64,000 bases of DNA. It comes from an uncultured Balneola sp. Lineage in GTDB: Bacteria; Bacteroidota; Rhodothermia; Balneolales; Balneolaceae. Below the pieces are notes generated by a model. The model was not told where the DNA came from, ran no database searches, and saw only the letters and a list, made by a program, of their open reading frames with translations. Both the position numbers and the translations under genes were made by a program. Positions 38,115-49,200 of this stretch are shown piece after piece. Every line of letters starts with the position of its first letter. The first letter of the stretch is position 1. The stretch covers positions 1-64,000 of the forward strand of contig CAJXQC010000004.1 in assembly GCA_913058495.1 (NCBI GenBank), read 5' to 3'.

Positions 38115-41100
38115 TTGAATTCACACAAGAGAAACATACTTCGAGTCTTATCAGCATTAGCACTGATTGTGATTTCCTCAGAAATCGCTTTATCTCAAAT
38201 AACCGGTTACACAAACCGATTAAAAGGTCAAATAAATAGTTCTCAGGTAAGTGGGTCTTCGGATTTAAGTAATTTCCCTGTTTTAATGAGTTTTCCTCTT
38301 GATGCTTTAAGATCTACTGGAAATGGCGGGCAAGTACAAAATATAAATGGGTATGATATACTTTTTACTTCAGCCAATGGTACTTCCATTCTCTCCCATC
38401 AGATTGAGACATATGACCCTACAACCGGTCAAATAGACATTTGGGTTCGGTTTCCCACACTTTCAGCAACTTCCGATACTGAGTTCTATATGTATTATGG
38501 AAAATCGGGGATATCAACAGATCCCTCCTCTCCAAATGTTTGGGATTCGAACTACAAAATGGTTCTTCACATGAATGGTGATACTGATGACGCAGCAGGT
38601 GAAGGTACAGATGCTACAGATTCAGGAACTTCAGATGCAGCAGGACAAATCGGAAGAGCTCGTAATTATGGAACTAATCAAGGAGATTTAATTCAGGTTC
38701 CGGATCCCGGTTCTTCTCCTTTGGATATTACAGGAAATATTACAATCTCATTCTGGATAAATATTTCAAATCTCAATGATGGGCCCGACCTTGTTACAAA
38801 AGGAACTTATACCGACGGTTATTCAATCTGGATTACCAACAATGGAAATTTAAGATTCCAGATTAACAATAATGCTTTAAACGGGTCATCCAATAATCAA
38901 ATCAGCAACGGAACCTGGAGCTTTCTGACTTTTACAAGATCTGCATCCGGAAGGAATATATACGTTAATGGGTCATTAGATGCCTCCGATGGTTCTGGTG
39001 TATCTTTCAATACTAACAACGACCCACTTTATATCTCTACTACTGCTTTCGATTTTGAAGGTAGTATGGATGAAGTTCGAATTTCCAATACAACCCGAAG
39101 TGCTGATTGGATTGCCACAGAATACAACAACCAAAATTCACCACTGTTTTTTGTTTCTCAATTGAATGCGGAACCTGTTCTGCAAACCATTGAAGGTTCA
39201 ACCATTACTTTTAATTCAGGTGACTCGCCCAAAAATATTACATCTACAATTGATGTCTCCGATGGTGATGATGTTAACCTTGAAAGTGCTGAAATATCTA
39301 TTTCTAACAATTTTGCGCTAACTGAAGACGAACTGCTTTTCACAGATCAACTGGGCATTACGGGCAGTTATGCTTCGGGTACAGGAGTTCTGACCCTTAC
39401 CGGCACAACTACAAGCGCTAATTATGAAACAGCGATTCGGAGCATCACTTACAGAAATGCTGATACTTCTCCTACAGAAAATACCAGAACTATAAGCATC
39501 ACCGTAAGTGATGGAACGGACGATAGTAATACGCTAACGAGAAATATCAATGTTGTAAAAGTTAACAACGATCCTGTTCTCTCAAATATTGAATCTTCTT
39601 CATTATTCTTTTTCTCAGGCAGCTCAGCAAAACAAGTTAGTAATACCATCGAAATTTCTGATATTGATGATACAAATATGGAAAGTGCCAGTCTTCAGAT
39701 AACAGGAAATTATCTTAGCTCTGAGGACACTCTGGAATTTGTATCTCAAAATGGAATTACATCTTCATGGAATGATATTTCTGGTACGTTGACCCTGACG
39801 GGTTCTGCTACTAAAACAAATTATGAAAATGCTATCCGAAGTGTCAGCTATTTGAATTCTAATCCGACTCCTGATATGTCCGTAAGGACACTCAGCTTCA
39901 CAGTCAGCGATGGAAGCGATAACAGTTCTACCCTTACCCGGGATATTGAAATACCGGATTCAATATCTGACCCCTCTACTGACCTTTCGAATACGGTTTT
40001 TCATTTTGATGCTTTTGATGTGGACGGAGACTTACTAACCAATGACCAACCCGGGGATGGCACCGGTGTTTCTACCTGGGGTGACAGATCCGATAACACG
40101 GGAGGAAGCTCAGTAGATCTTTCAGGTACAACAAGTCCCGCCAGTGATGAGCCTATCTTTGATTCTGATTATTTCGGAGAAAGAGGTGGATTACTTTTCG
40201 ATGGTACAGATGACAAGTTTGATGTTCCGGATAACGCTATAAATAATACAGGGACATATACTGAAAAATCTTACGCAGTAGTTTTTAGGACAGGATCAAG
40301 CACCGCAGGATTGCAGATAATTTATGAACAAGGTGGTGGAACCAGAGGTTATCAAATAAGCATTAAAGATGGTACTGCTTATGCCTTTGTTTGGAACAAT
40401 AGTGAGTGGGGATCAGGCAATCAATATAAATCAATTAATCTTGGTGCTGTTTCAACTAATACCAACTACATTCTGATTGCAAGCCATGATGCAACATCTG
40501 GAACTCTAGCTGCAAAAACCTGGTCTGCAAACATAAACGGAGGTAGCATTATTACACAAGCTAATGTCGATTTTCAAAGAGCTCACAGTGGTGATGCCGT
40601 TATTGGTGAAGAAGACGGGACAAGAGACCCTGCCACAACAGGAAATAATCCGGCAGGAACTAATAATTTCAATGGTATCATTGGTGAATTTATTTCCTTG
40701 AATGACGCTTTATCAGCTGGTGATTTCACAAACTTATATGCCTATTTAAGTGATAAGTGGTTCAATAAAGCTCCATTATTATCCTCAATAGAAGGTTCAG
40801 CACTTTCTTATTCCGAAGGCGATCCTGCAACAACAATATCTTCCTCTTTAGTAGTTTCAGATTCAGATAACTCTGTTTTGGAAAGCGCGGAAGTAAGTAT
40901 ATCAGAAGGCTTTAATAATTCTGAAGATGTTCTTGCCTTCACTAATCAGTTAGGAATTACAGGAAACTGGAATTCAACCACAGGGATTCTAACTCTATCA
41001 GGTTCTTCATCTGTTGCAAATTATCAAACCGCACTTCGTTCTGTAACTTATGAAAACACGAATGGATTAAATCCGTCAACCGTGACGAGAGAAATTTCTT

Positions 41101-44100
41101 TTCAGGTTTCTGATTTTGAAGATGCAAGCGGGTTAATATCCAGAGAGATTGATATAGTACCCTCCAACGCCACTCCTGTTTTAGCAGCCATTGAAGGTGC
41201 TACTATTTCGTTTACTGAAGGTGACGGTCCTACTTCTTTAACTTCAACTATTACAATTTCCGATTCCGACGATACAAATCTGGAAGAAGCAACCATTCAG
41301 ATCACAAACAATTACTTTTTAGGAGAGGATGTACTTGATTTTGTTAATGCAAATGGAATAACATCCAATTTTAATTCGGGTACCGGCACATTAACTCTTT
41401 CAGGAACAGCAACAGTTGCAAATTATCAGGCAGCCCTCAGATCAGTTACTTTTGAGAATATCAGTACAGACCCTGTCACCGGTTTAGACCGCACTGTAAC
41501 CATTTCTGTGAATGACGGCTTAGATGACAGTAATACTCAAACCAGAGACATTTCAGTTTCAAGTGTAAACACTCCTCCTGTTCTTGATGATATTGAGCAG
41601 GATGCGATTCTGTACACAACTGGAGACTCTCTAGAAGTTTCAGATGATATTACTGTTTCTGATTCTGATGATACAAATATAGAGACCGTTACTTTTCAAA
41701 TAACCGGAAACTATGACAGCTCTGAAGATACTCTTGTTTTCGCTGATATCTTCGGAGTTACAGATTCCTGGATAGATGGAACAGGAACACTGACATTAAC
41801 TGGTCCTGCAACAAAAAACGACTTTCAAAGTGCTCTCAGAACGGTACGATATGCCAATACTTCTTCCAACCCATCCGATCAGCAGAGAACTATTTCGGTT
41901 ACAGCAAATGATGGTGATGATAACAGTAATATTGTTACTCGAAATGTGACCGTGAGCGTTCCTGCAACCATCAATGACCTTACGGTTTGGTTAAAAGGCG
42001 ATGATGGAACATTCAATGCCACATCAGGTGGAAGTGCAAGCACTAACGGTGGAAATGTAAGACGATGGGAAGACCAAAGCGGGAATAATCATCATTTCAT
42101 AACATCGGGAACTGCACCAACCTTTCGAACTGGTGTAGGAAGTATAAATTCACAAAACGCCATTGAATTTCCTGGCGGCGGAACTGTTGTTCGTTTAGAA
42201 GATGCTGACGCAGAAACTCAGTATTTGAATGGTCTGGATGAGTTTACCATATTTTTTGTAATTGAATCTGATATTACAAACACTGATAGAGGTTTTTGGA
42301 CAACATACCAACCGGATGGAACCGGAGACGATAAATTCTTCAATATCAGATATGATGCAACAGGAACAAGTGGTACAAACATTATTACGGCTGGATTAAG
42401 GGAAGGGGAATCTTCTGATTTTTTACTACAAAGTTTCTCTGATGCGCAAACTACATCTGGTCAAATAATTGCTTTAAAGTGGCAATCTGAAGAATCATTC
42501 GATATGTATGTGGATGGTGTTCTGAACAACCCTTCCGCATCAGGTAATATCCCTACAGGTTTACTTACCAACTTAACTACTGCAATACTTGGGCAAAGCA
42601 GTAAAGATCAAAACAACAGCTGGGATGGCTTGATCGCTGAAATGCTGTTCTATTCTCGAGAACTTTCTATTTCCGAACAGCAAAATATAGAAGATTACCT
42701 CTCCTTAAAATATAGTATTCCTATAAGAAATCTTACTGCTGCTACCGGTGGAGAAGCAATATCTGCAGACGATGCTTCAACAACCTACACTACTTTATCA
42801 GGGCCAAGAGTTCAGGAAAGTTTTATAGGTGAATACACTTCGAGCGGCACTTTTGTATTTAAAGCTCCAGCAGGTTTTGAATGGGATACCGGCGGTGCTA
42901 ATCCCTCTGCTTCAGTAGCTCCTGCTTTCGGGGGAAGTACAAATCTGGCGATTTCCTTTACAAGCAGGTCTTCAACTGAGATAGCATTTACTGTCACTAC
43001 CGCTTCCTCTACTAATCCTGCTGAAATCACTTTCAATGGATTCAGAGTAAGGCCAACAACTGGAACTCTCCCAAATGATGGAAATATCAGGAACATTGGA
43101 ACTACAGGCTCCGGAGGTACAACCAATTATGGTACATTGACAATGGTTGCCGGAACTCAAATCGCAATGGCTTACTCACAACAACCGGGAACATCAACTG
43201 TAAATTCACCTATTTCTCCATCAGTAAGGATACAGCTTGTTGATCAATTTGGTAATTCTGTGGAAGAAGGTGGCGTAGATATTGATGTAGCTTTGAATGT
43301 AGTTAGTGGTTCAGGAGTTTTTACCGGGGGCTCAACTACTACTATCAGGACAAATTCACTTGGAATTGCTGACTTCACAAATCTTCTTATTGACGATACA
43401 GGTTCATACACTCTTACCGCTACCTCTTCAGGGTTAGCTTCAGAACTTAGCAACGAATTTGATGTAGTAGTGCTAGGACAACTTACAGAGTTTAAAATAG
43501 AAAGAGTTCCTTCCGGAAATATTTCCAATAAACTGGCAGGACAAAGTTTCAACATAAAAATTTCAGCTGTTGACGGAACTGATGCAGTAGTTACAGACTT
43601 TTCAGGAACAGTTGATATTTCTTCTTCCTGTACATTAGATGCCGGACAAGGTACCTCCCCTGCATTCACATCCGGAGTGTTATCCTCACTTACTGTTAGT
43701 ATTAGCAGTGTTGGATCCTGTTCCATCATAGCCACTAATTCTGCAGGCTCCGAGACCGGTGAAAGTAATAGTTTTAATGTTACACCCGGTGCAGCATCCG
43801 CAACCACTACTCAAATTACTGCAAGCCCAACTGTGATCTTTAATGATGGATTTTCTACCTCTACTATAACAGTACAAGCACGGGATGCATCCGGAAATAA
43901 CGTAACTGTTGGAGGTGCAACTATTGCTCTTTCAGCAACTGATGGTTCTCTGGGAAGTGTAACAGATAACTCTGACGGTACATACACAGCAACGCTTACT
44001 TCTTCTATTATAGAAGGAACTGCAACCATTACAGGAACTTTAAACGGTAATTCCATTTCTGATAATGCTCAGGTTGAATTTGCAGCTTTTAATAAAATAT

Positions 44101-46100
44101 GGAGATCTCAGGTGGGTTCAGTTCCAGATGCACGAAATTGGGACGATCCCGTAAACTGGTCTTCCGGAAGTGTGCCACTTTCAACTGATAAAGTTCTTAT
44201 ACCTGCAAACCCATCTGTAGGTAACCAACAGCCTGTTGTGGATGTTACCAATACTACTGTTGCCCAAATATCGATTGAAAGCAGCGCTACAGTTACCGTT
44301 TCCGGAGGAGTCAACTTTGTCGTAACCGGTGAAGCATCCGGAGGTGGTAAAATACTTGGGAGTAATGCCGATTCTTTGACTGTGGGTGGAAATCTGGATT
44401 TGCTTGATATTACTCTGGGAAATGTAATTCTGAACGGTTCCTCTAAACAGATCGTAACCAGCCCCAATGATTTCGTGGATCTTGAACTAGACAACTCCGC
44501 TGGCACTGATTTTTCCTCTGATCTTACCGTTACCGGAGATCTAAACCTTACAGATGGTACTTTGTTTATACCAACCGGAAAAAACCTGATTGCAAATTCC
44601 AAAACCTATGGCCCCGGTGGTTCACTAAGGTTTCAAAGAAGAATTTCAGGAGTAAAAGGTTGGAGAATGGTTTCATCTCCTGTTAATACAACTTATGGCG
44701 ATTTCCTGGATGGAACTTTAACTCAGGGTTATACCGGTTCGACATTAGGAAATACAGCTCTGGATAGTCTGCAACCCAATGTATTAACATATCTGGAAAC
44801 TGTTGTTGGTACTGATAATCAAAGATATCGTGCTCCTTCTAATGCCACACAATCTGTGTCTCAAGGGCAAGGAGTTTTTGTGTTCGTCTTTGGTAACATT
44901 GCTGCAGATTCCCGTTACAATGATCCGCTTCCTGATACACTTGATGTTGAAGGTCAGGAATGGGAAGGCGACGGTACAGAAGTCGATTTTGGGATCACTT
45001 ATACAGCTGCTGCTGATACAGGTTGGAACCTGATCGGAAACCCATTTGCTGCCACTATCGATTGGGATGACAATACCAATTGGACAAAAACTAATGTTGA
45101 AAATACTATCTATGTTTGGGATCCTTCGGCAAACGGTGGCAATGGTGAATACTTGACATGGAATGGCACAACCGGAACTCTTGGCGGAGGCCTGATCTCC
45201 CCTTTTCAGGGATTTTGGGTAAAAGCCAACGCTGCAGCTCCTGTTCTTAAGGTAAATAAAGAAGTTAAAACAACAGGTGGTAGTTTTCTCCGGAAAGAGA
45301 ATACAGAAGGACAAAACGATCCTCAATTAGAGCTTTCTTTAAAAGCAGACGGACTGAACAAGAAAACAAATATTATGTTTTCTAATAGCGCCAGAAAGTC
45401 AAAAGACAACAGCGATGGTTATCGTCTTCTTCCATTTTCATTAACACATCTGGAGCTTCATACTTTTCTGGAAGATGGTACAGAACTAGCCATTAATAAC
45501 TTACCGCTTGACTTCAATTCCAGATATAAGATTCCGTTACATGTAGCGGCTTATAGAGACGGAGTTCCTGTTTCAGGCGAAATGGAGCTGGTTTGGAGTG
45601 GGCTTAGAAATATACCGGATGATTGGATAATTACCATAATAGATAATGACACTCAGGAAGAAATCAACATAAAGGAACAAGATTCCTATACTTTTAATCA
45701 TTCAACAAAAGCCAAAATCTCTAAAACAGATCCATTTTCTCCAAGTTTTAAGTTGAAATCAAAAGGCAGAAGTACTTCTGAGAGTGCCCGTTTCACTTTA
45801 AAAATAAGTACAGAACAAATTGAGCTCGAAGTTCCTGAAGAGGTGTTTTTGGCTCAAAACTATCCAAACCCATTTAATCCCAGAACTACTATCCCATTTG
45901 GCATTGACAAAGATGCTGATGTAAGTATTATTATATATGATATACTTGGAAGAAAAGTGCATACTTTGGTTAACAGAAGGCTTACGGCAGGCACCTACGA
46001 TGTAACTTTCCATGCCAATCACCTTGCCAGCGGGGTATACTTTTATCGTTTGATTACTGATTCAAAAGTACTTGTGGAAAAATTTACTTTGATTAAGTAG
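38115..46100 (+). CDS. Giant multidomain surface protein with T9SS sorting domain, paralog A
   Basis: A 2661-residue protein starting at TTG. Order: signal peptide (1-28); DUF2341 (about 47-135); LamG/ConA-like domain (about 150-345); two cadherin-like repeats of about 133 residues (nt 39174-39960); second LamG-like domain (HFDAFDVDGD); three more cadherin-like repeats (nt 40774-41960); third LamG-like domain (VWLKGDDGTFNA); a beta domain beginning LTAATGGEAISADDAS; three Ig-like/invasin-like domains (VDQFGNSVEEGG, VPSGNISNKLAGQSF, DGSLGSVTDNSDGTYTATL); a WDDPVNWSSGSVP segment; the shared GWRMVSSPV module; and the sorting domain QNYPNPFNPRTTIPF. It is likely an adhesin. It is a tandem paralog of the next gene. 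Confidence 0.88.
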   Translation: MNSHKRNILRVLSALALIVISSEIALSQITGYTNRLKGQINSSQVSGSSDLSNFPVLMSFPLDALRSTGNGGQVQNINGYDILFTSANGTSILSHQIETYDPTTGQIDIWVRFPTLSATSDTEFYMYYGKSGISTDPSSPNVWDSNYKMVLHMNGDTDDAAGEGTDATDSGTSDAAGQIGRARNYGTNQGDLIQVPDPGSSPLDITGNITISFWINISNLNDGPDLVTKGTYTDGYSIWITNNGNLRFQINNNALNGSSNNQISNGTWSFLTFTRSASGRNIYVNGSLDASDGSGVSFNTNNDPLYISTTAFDFEGSMDEVRISNTTRSADWIATEYNNQNSPLFFVSQLNAEPVLQTIEGSTITFNSGDSPKNITSTIDVSDGDDVNLESAEISISNNFALTEDELLFTDQLGITGSYASGTGVLTLTGTTTSANYETAIRSITYRNADTSPTENTRTISITVSDGTDDSNTLTRNINVVKVNNDPVLSNIESSSLFFFSGSSAKQVSNTIEISDIDDTNMESASLQITGNYLSSEDTLEFVSQNGITSSWNDISGTLTLTGSATKTNYENAIRSVSYLNSNPTPDMSVRTLSFTVSDGSDNSSTLTRDIEIPDSISDPSTDLSNTVFHFDAFDVDGDLLTNDQPGDGTGVSTWGDRSDNTGGSSVDLSGTTSPASDEPIFDSDYFGERGGLLFDGTDDKFDVPDNAINNTGTYTEKSYAVVFRTGSSTAGLQIIYEQGGGTRGYQISIKDGTAYAFVWNNSEWGSGNQYKSINLGAVSTNTNYILIASHDATSGTLAAKTWSANINGGSIITQANVDFQRAHSGDAVIGEEDGTRDPATTGNNPAGTNNFNGIIGEFISLNDALSAGDFTNLYAYLSDKWFNKAPLLSSIEGSALSYSEGDPATTISSSLVVSDSDNSVLESAEVSISEGFNNSEDVLAFTNQLGITGNWNSTTGILTLSGSSSVANYQTALRSVTYENTNGLNPSTVTREISFQVSDFEDASGLISREIDIVPSNATPVLAAIEGATISFTEGDGPTSLTSTITISDSDDTNLEEATIQITNNYFLGEDVLDFVNANGITSNFNSGTGTLTLSGTATVANYQAALRSVTFENISTDPVTGLDRTVTISVNDGLDDSNTQTRDISVSSVNTPPVLDDIEQDAILYTTGDSLEVSDDITVSDSDDTNIETVTFQITGNYDSSEDTLVFADIFGVTDSWIDGTGTLTLTGPATKNDFQSALRTVRYANTSSNPSDQQRTISVTANDGDDNSNIVTRNVTVSVPATINDLTVWLKGDDGTFNATSGGSASTNGGNVRRWEDQSGNNHHFITSGTAPTFRTGVGSINSQNAIEFPGGGTVVRLEDADAETQYLNGLDEFTIFFVIESDITNTDRGFWTTYQPDGTGDDKFFNIRYDATGTSGTNIITAGLREGESSDFLLQSFSDAQTTSGQIIALKWQSEESFDMYVDGVLNNPSASGNIPTGLLTNLTTAILGQSSKDQNNSWDGLIAEMLFYSRELSISEQQNIEDYLSLKYSIPIRNLTAATGGEAISADDASTTYTTLSGPRVQESFIGEYTSSGTFVFKAPAGFEWDTGGANPSASVAPAFGGSTNLAISFTSRSSTEIAFTVTTASSTNPAEITFNGFRVRPTTGTLPNDGNIRNIGTTGSGGTTNYGTLTMVAGTQIAMAYSQQPGTSTVNSPISPSVRIQLVDQFGNSVEEGGVDIDVALNVVSGSGVFTGGSTTTIRTNSLGIADFTNLLIDDTGSYTLTATSSGLASELSNEFDVVVLGQLTEFKIERVPSGNISNKLAGQSFNIKISAVDGTDAVVTDFSGTVDISSSCTLDAGQGTSPAFTSGVLSSLTVSISSVGSCSIIATNSAGSETGESNSFNVTPGAASATTTQITASPTVIFNDGFSTSTITVQARDASGNNVTVGGATIALSATDGSLGSVTDNSDGTYTATLTSSIIEGTATITGTLNGNSISDNAQVEFAAFNKIWRSQVGSVPDARNWDDPVNWSSGSVPLSTDKVLIPANPSVGNQQPVVDVTNTTVAQISIESSATVTVSGGVNFVVTGEASGGGKILGSNADSLTVGGNLDLLDITLGNVILNGSSKQIVTSPNDFVDLELDNSAGTDFSSDLTVTGDLNLTDGTLFIPTGKNLIANSKTYGPGGSLRFQRRISGVKGWRMVSSPVNTTYGDFLDGTLTQGYTGSTLGNTALDSLQPNVLTYLETVVGTDNQRYRAPSNATQSVSQGQGVFVFVFGNIAADSRYNDPLPDTLDVEGQEWEGDGTEVDFGITYTAAADTGWNLIGNPFAATIDWDDNTNWTKTNVENTIYVWDPSANGGNGEYLTWNGTTGTLGGGLISPFQGFWVKANAAAPVLKVNKEVKTTGGSFLRKENTEGQNDPQLELSLKADGLNKKTNIMFSNSARKSKDNSDGYRLLPFSLTHLELHTFLEDGTELAINNLPLDFNSRYKIPLHVAAYRDGVPVSGEMELVWSGLRNIPDDWIITIIDNDTQEEINIKEQDSYTFNHSTKAKISKTDPFSPSFKLKSKGRSTSESARFTLKISTEQIELEVPEEVFLAQNYPNPFNPRTTIPFGIDKDADVSIIIYDILGRKVHTLVNRRLTAGTYDVTFHANHLASGVYFYRLITDSKVLVEKFTLIK
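39174..41960 (+). repeat. Five cadherin-like repeats (about 400 bp each) in paralog A
   Basis: Units start near 39174, 39571, 40774, 41177 and 41577. Each has an opening IEGSxIxFxxGD, a strand SDSDDTNxExA, then GITGxxxxxTGxLTLxGxxxxANYxxALRSVTYxN and an ending SDGxDDSNTxTR. A LamG-like domain (39960-40770) interrupts the array. The repeats resemble bacterial cadherin-like modules of large adhesins and may bind calcium, which is inferred. Confidence 0.8.
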
Positions 46101-46215
46101 TATTTTTGTCCCATTTAAAACGAGTTAGAATTACCTAATCCTGGTTTACTCATTATCGTTTAGTAGTATATTAGTCTATCTGTGACAAGCAGTTAATCTG
46201 GCTTTATAAGTAGAT

Positions 46216-49200
46216 ATGACAAATTTTTTTACCAAATACCTCTTCATATCTGTAGCACTTTTTTTCGGGCTTAGTGAGATAGCAAATGCTCAACTTGGGT
46301 CATTTGCTGAAAGAAAGAAGTTTAATATAGAAAGTGATAGTATCAGTGGCGCTTCTGATCTAATAAATTTTCCGGTTCTGGTAAACGTAACTTTGCCATC
46401 GGGAGATGGGGAAAATGCAAACGGATTTGATATTGCTTTTACAGCTGGTGACGGTACTACACAACTGGACCATGACCTCGAATCTTATGATTCCGGTACG
46501 GGTGAGCTTGTAGCATGGGTCAGGTTCCCTTCTTTAAGTGCTACAACTGATACCCAATTTTTTATCTATTACGGTGACTCAGGGATTACCACCGATCAAA
46601 GCACAACTGATACTTGGAACTCGGATTATCAACTGGTAATGCATATGGACGGTGGCGCTACCGAAGATGATGCAACTTCTAATGCCAATGATGGCACAGA
46701 AAACGGAACGGGTGGAATTCCAACCACTTCAGGGAGAATCGGTGATGGTCGTGATTTTGAGCGGGGTGATTCAGACTTCATCTCTGTAGCAGATGATAAT
46801 AGTCTGGATATTACAGACGAAATCACAATTTCTTTCTGGTATAATCCGGAGTCAAACGCTGCACCTGATATGGTTACAAAGGGAACCAACACTTCATATG
46901 AGGCTACAATAAGGGGTGGTCCCCGAATGCAGTTCAAAAAAGAAGGTGGATCAAATCTTACTGCTGATGCTTCCTTTTCGCTCAGCAACTCAACATGGTA
47001 CTATTTAACCTATGTACAAGGAGCTTCAGGAAGGTCAATTTATCAAAATGGAGTTTCAATAAACACCGATGGCAATACGACTGCTTTTTCTACAAATGGA
47101 GATGCTTTACAAATTTCCAGATCAGGTGATGCCGCTGACGGCATTATTGATGAAGTCAGAATTTCTGATATAGAATTAAGCGAAGATTGGATAGCTACTG
47201 AATATGCTAACCAATTAAATCCCTCAACTTTTATAACAGAACTGGATGACCTGCCCAGCTTACAAAATATTGAATCAACTGCTGCAACATATACGGCAGG
47301 TGGTTCAGCAATATTTATTACATCCGATTTAACTATTGGAAGCCACCCCACTGTTACAACATTAGATAGTGCCGTAATTCAAATATCTAACAATCTAGAT
47401 AATCCTGATGATCAACTTGGCTTTTCTGATCAATTGGGAATTACCGGAACATATACCGCTGCAACCGGAAAACTTTTACTTTCGGGAACTACTTCTTTAG
47501 CCAACTACCAAACAGCGCTTAGAGCAGTTACTTTCAGTAGCCTTGTCGGGACTCCAAGCCAGCTCACAAGAACGGTTTCTATTACGGGGTACAATGGCTC
47601 TTCAGCTACCAACACTCCAGTTAGAGATATTGATATTATCTGCACATTAACTGATTTAACTACTGACATTTCAAATATCGTTTTCCATTTTGATGCACAA
47701 GATCTGGATGGAGACGGTACTGCAAATTCTGCGGAAGGTTCCCCTCCAACCAATAACTCTTCAGTTACTTTATGGGGAGATCTCAGCACAAACAATTTTG
47801 ATTTCGCTACAGGTACTGCAGCATTATTTGACTCCTCAGGCTTTGGTGAACGTGGTGCTGTTACCTTTGATGGAACGAACGATGAATTAATAAAAGGTGG
47901 AGAAGCGCTGATTAACAACGATGATTTCAGCCAAAAATCTTTTGCTATTACAATCCGTACAGGAACATCTACAGACGGATTTCAGGTAATATATGAGCAA
48001 TCCAGTGGCGGACTAGGTTATAATTTCAGTATCGTTGATGGAAATTTATACGCTCATGCTTACAACAGAAGCAGCGCAAATTGGGGTGCATCCAACTCCT
48101 TGAGACATCGAGTTATAAATCTTGGTACTGTGCAATCAAATCAATCCTACATAATCATAGCATATCATGATTCTAATGTTTGGGCTGCTGAGTTAAACAA
48201 CGGTTTACTAGAATCTTTTTCCGATGCCGCTGATATGAATTCTAATAACAATAGCATAGGCTTGGGTGGTAATGATGGCTCGCAGACCCGAAATCCAATT
48301 ACACTTTCGAATGAAAACGGAAATTTTAATGGACAAATTGTAGAATTTGCTTCTTGGAACACATCGCTAAACGGTGGGCAAAGAGCCAGTATATATAATT
48401 ATTTTAACGACAAATGGGGGAACGTTCCTCCTGTCTTATCTTCCATTGAAGGTACAAATTTAGATTTTACAGAAGGCGATCCGGATACTCAAATCACCAA
48501 TACTATTACTGTTTCAGACAGCGATTCTCATAACAATATGGATAGCGCAAAGGTATCTATAACTACAAACTTTATAACCGGTCAAGACTCTCTCATCTTT
48601 GCTAATACTGCAAATATTACCAGGACTTATAATGGAACTACGGGCGTGTTACTACTTTCGGGAAGTGATACAAAAACAAATTATCAAACTGCATTGCGAT
48701 CTGTCAATTATCGTAATACCCAATTTAATCCTTCAACGAATACTCGAACAGTTGAATTTGAAATTTATGACTGGGATGATGTAAGTAACACTGTGAGCAG
48801 AAACATAAATATCAACAATCCTGATGCAACACCTGTGCTTGCAAATATTGATAGTGGAGATTTAGCTTATACAGAAGGTAATGGTGCAGTAGCAATTACT
48901 TCTGCTATTACAGTATCTGACGTCGATGACACAAACATAGAAAGTGCAACTATTTCCATTACCGCTAACTACTTTATTGGTGAAGATTTTCTCGACTTTA
49001 CAGACACCGGAAATATTTCAGGCAGCTTTGCTTCAGGAAGTGGGATATTAACTTTAACCGGAAGCGATACTAAAGCGAATTACCAAACAGCGCTTAGAGC
49101 TGTAACTTATCAGAATACCAGCTCAGACCCGGTGACCCTTGACCGAACTATTTCTTTTGTCGTCAATGATGGAGATAATAACAGTAACACACAAAGCAGA

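Noticed and set aside
39174-41960. CRISPR-like repeat array
   Set aside because: The 400-bp periodic units are coding, in frame, and clearly protein domains; no short identical repeats with spacers exist.
43244-43807. Antisense open frame (minus strand), with a counterpart at 51165-51728 in paralog B
   Set aside because: Both lie opposite the same Ig-like region of the two giant paralogs and have no family features; they are composition shadows of the coding strand.
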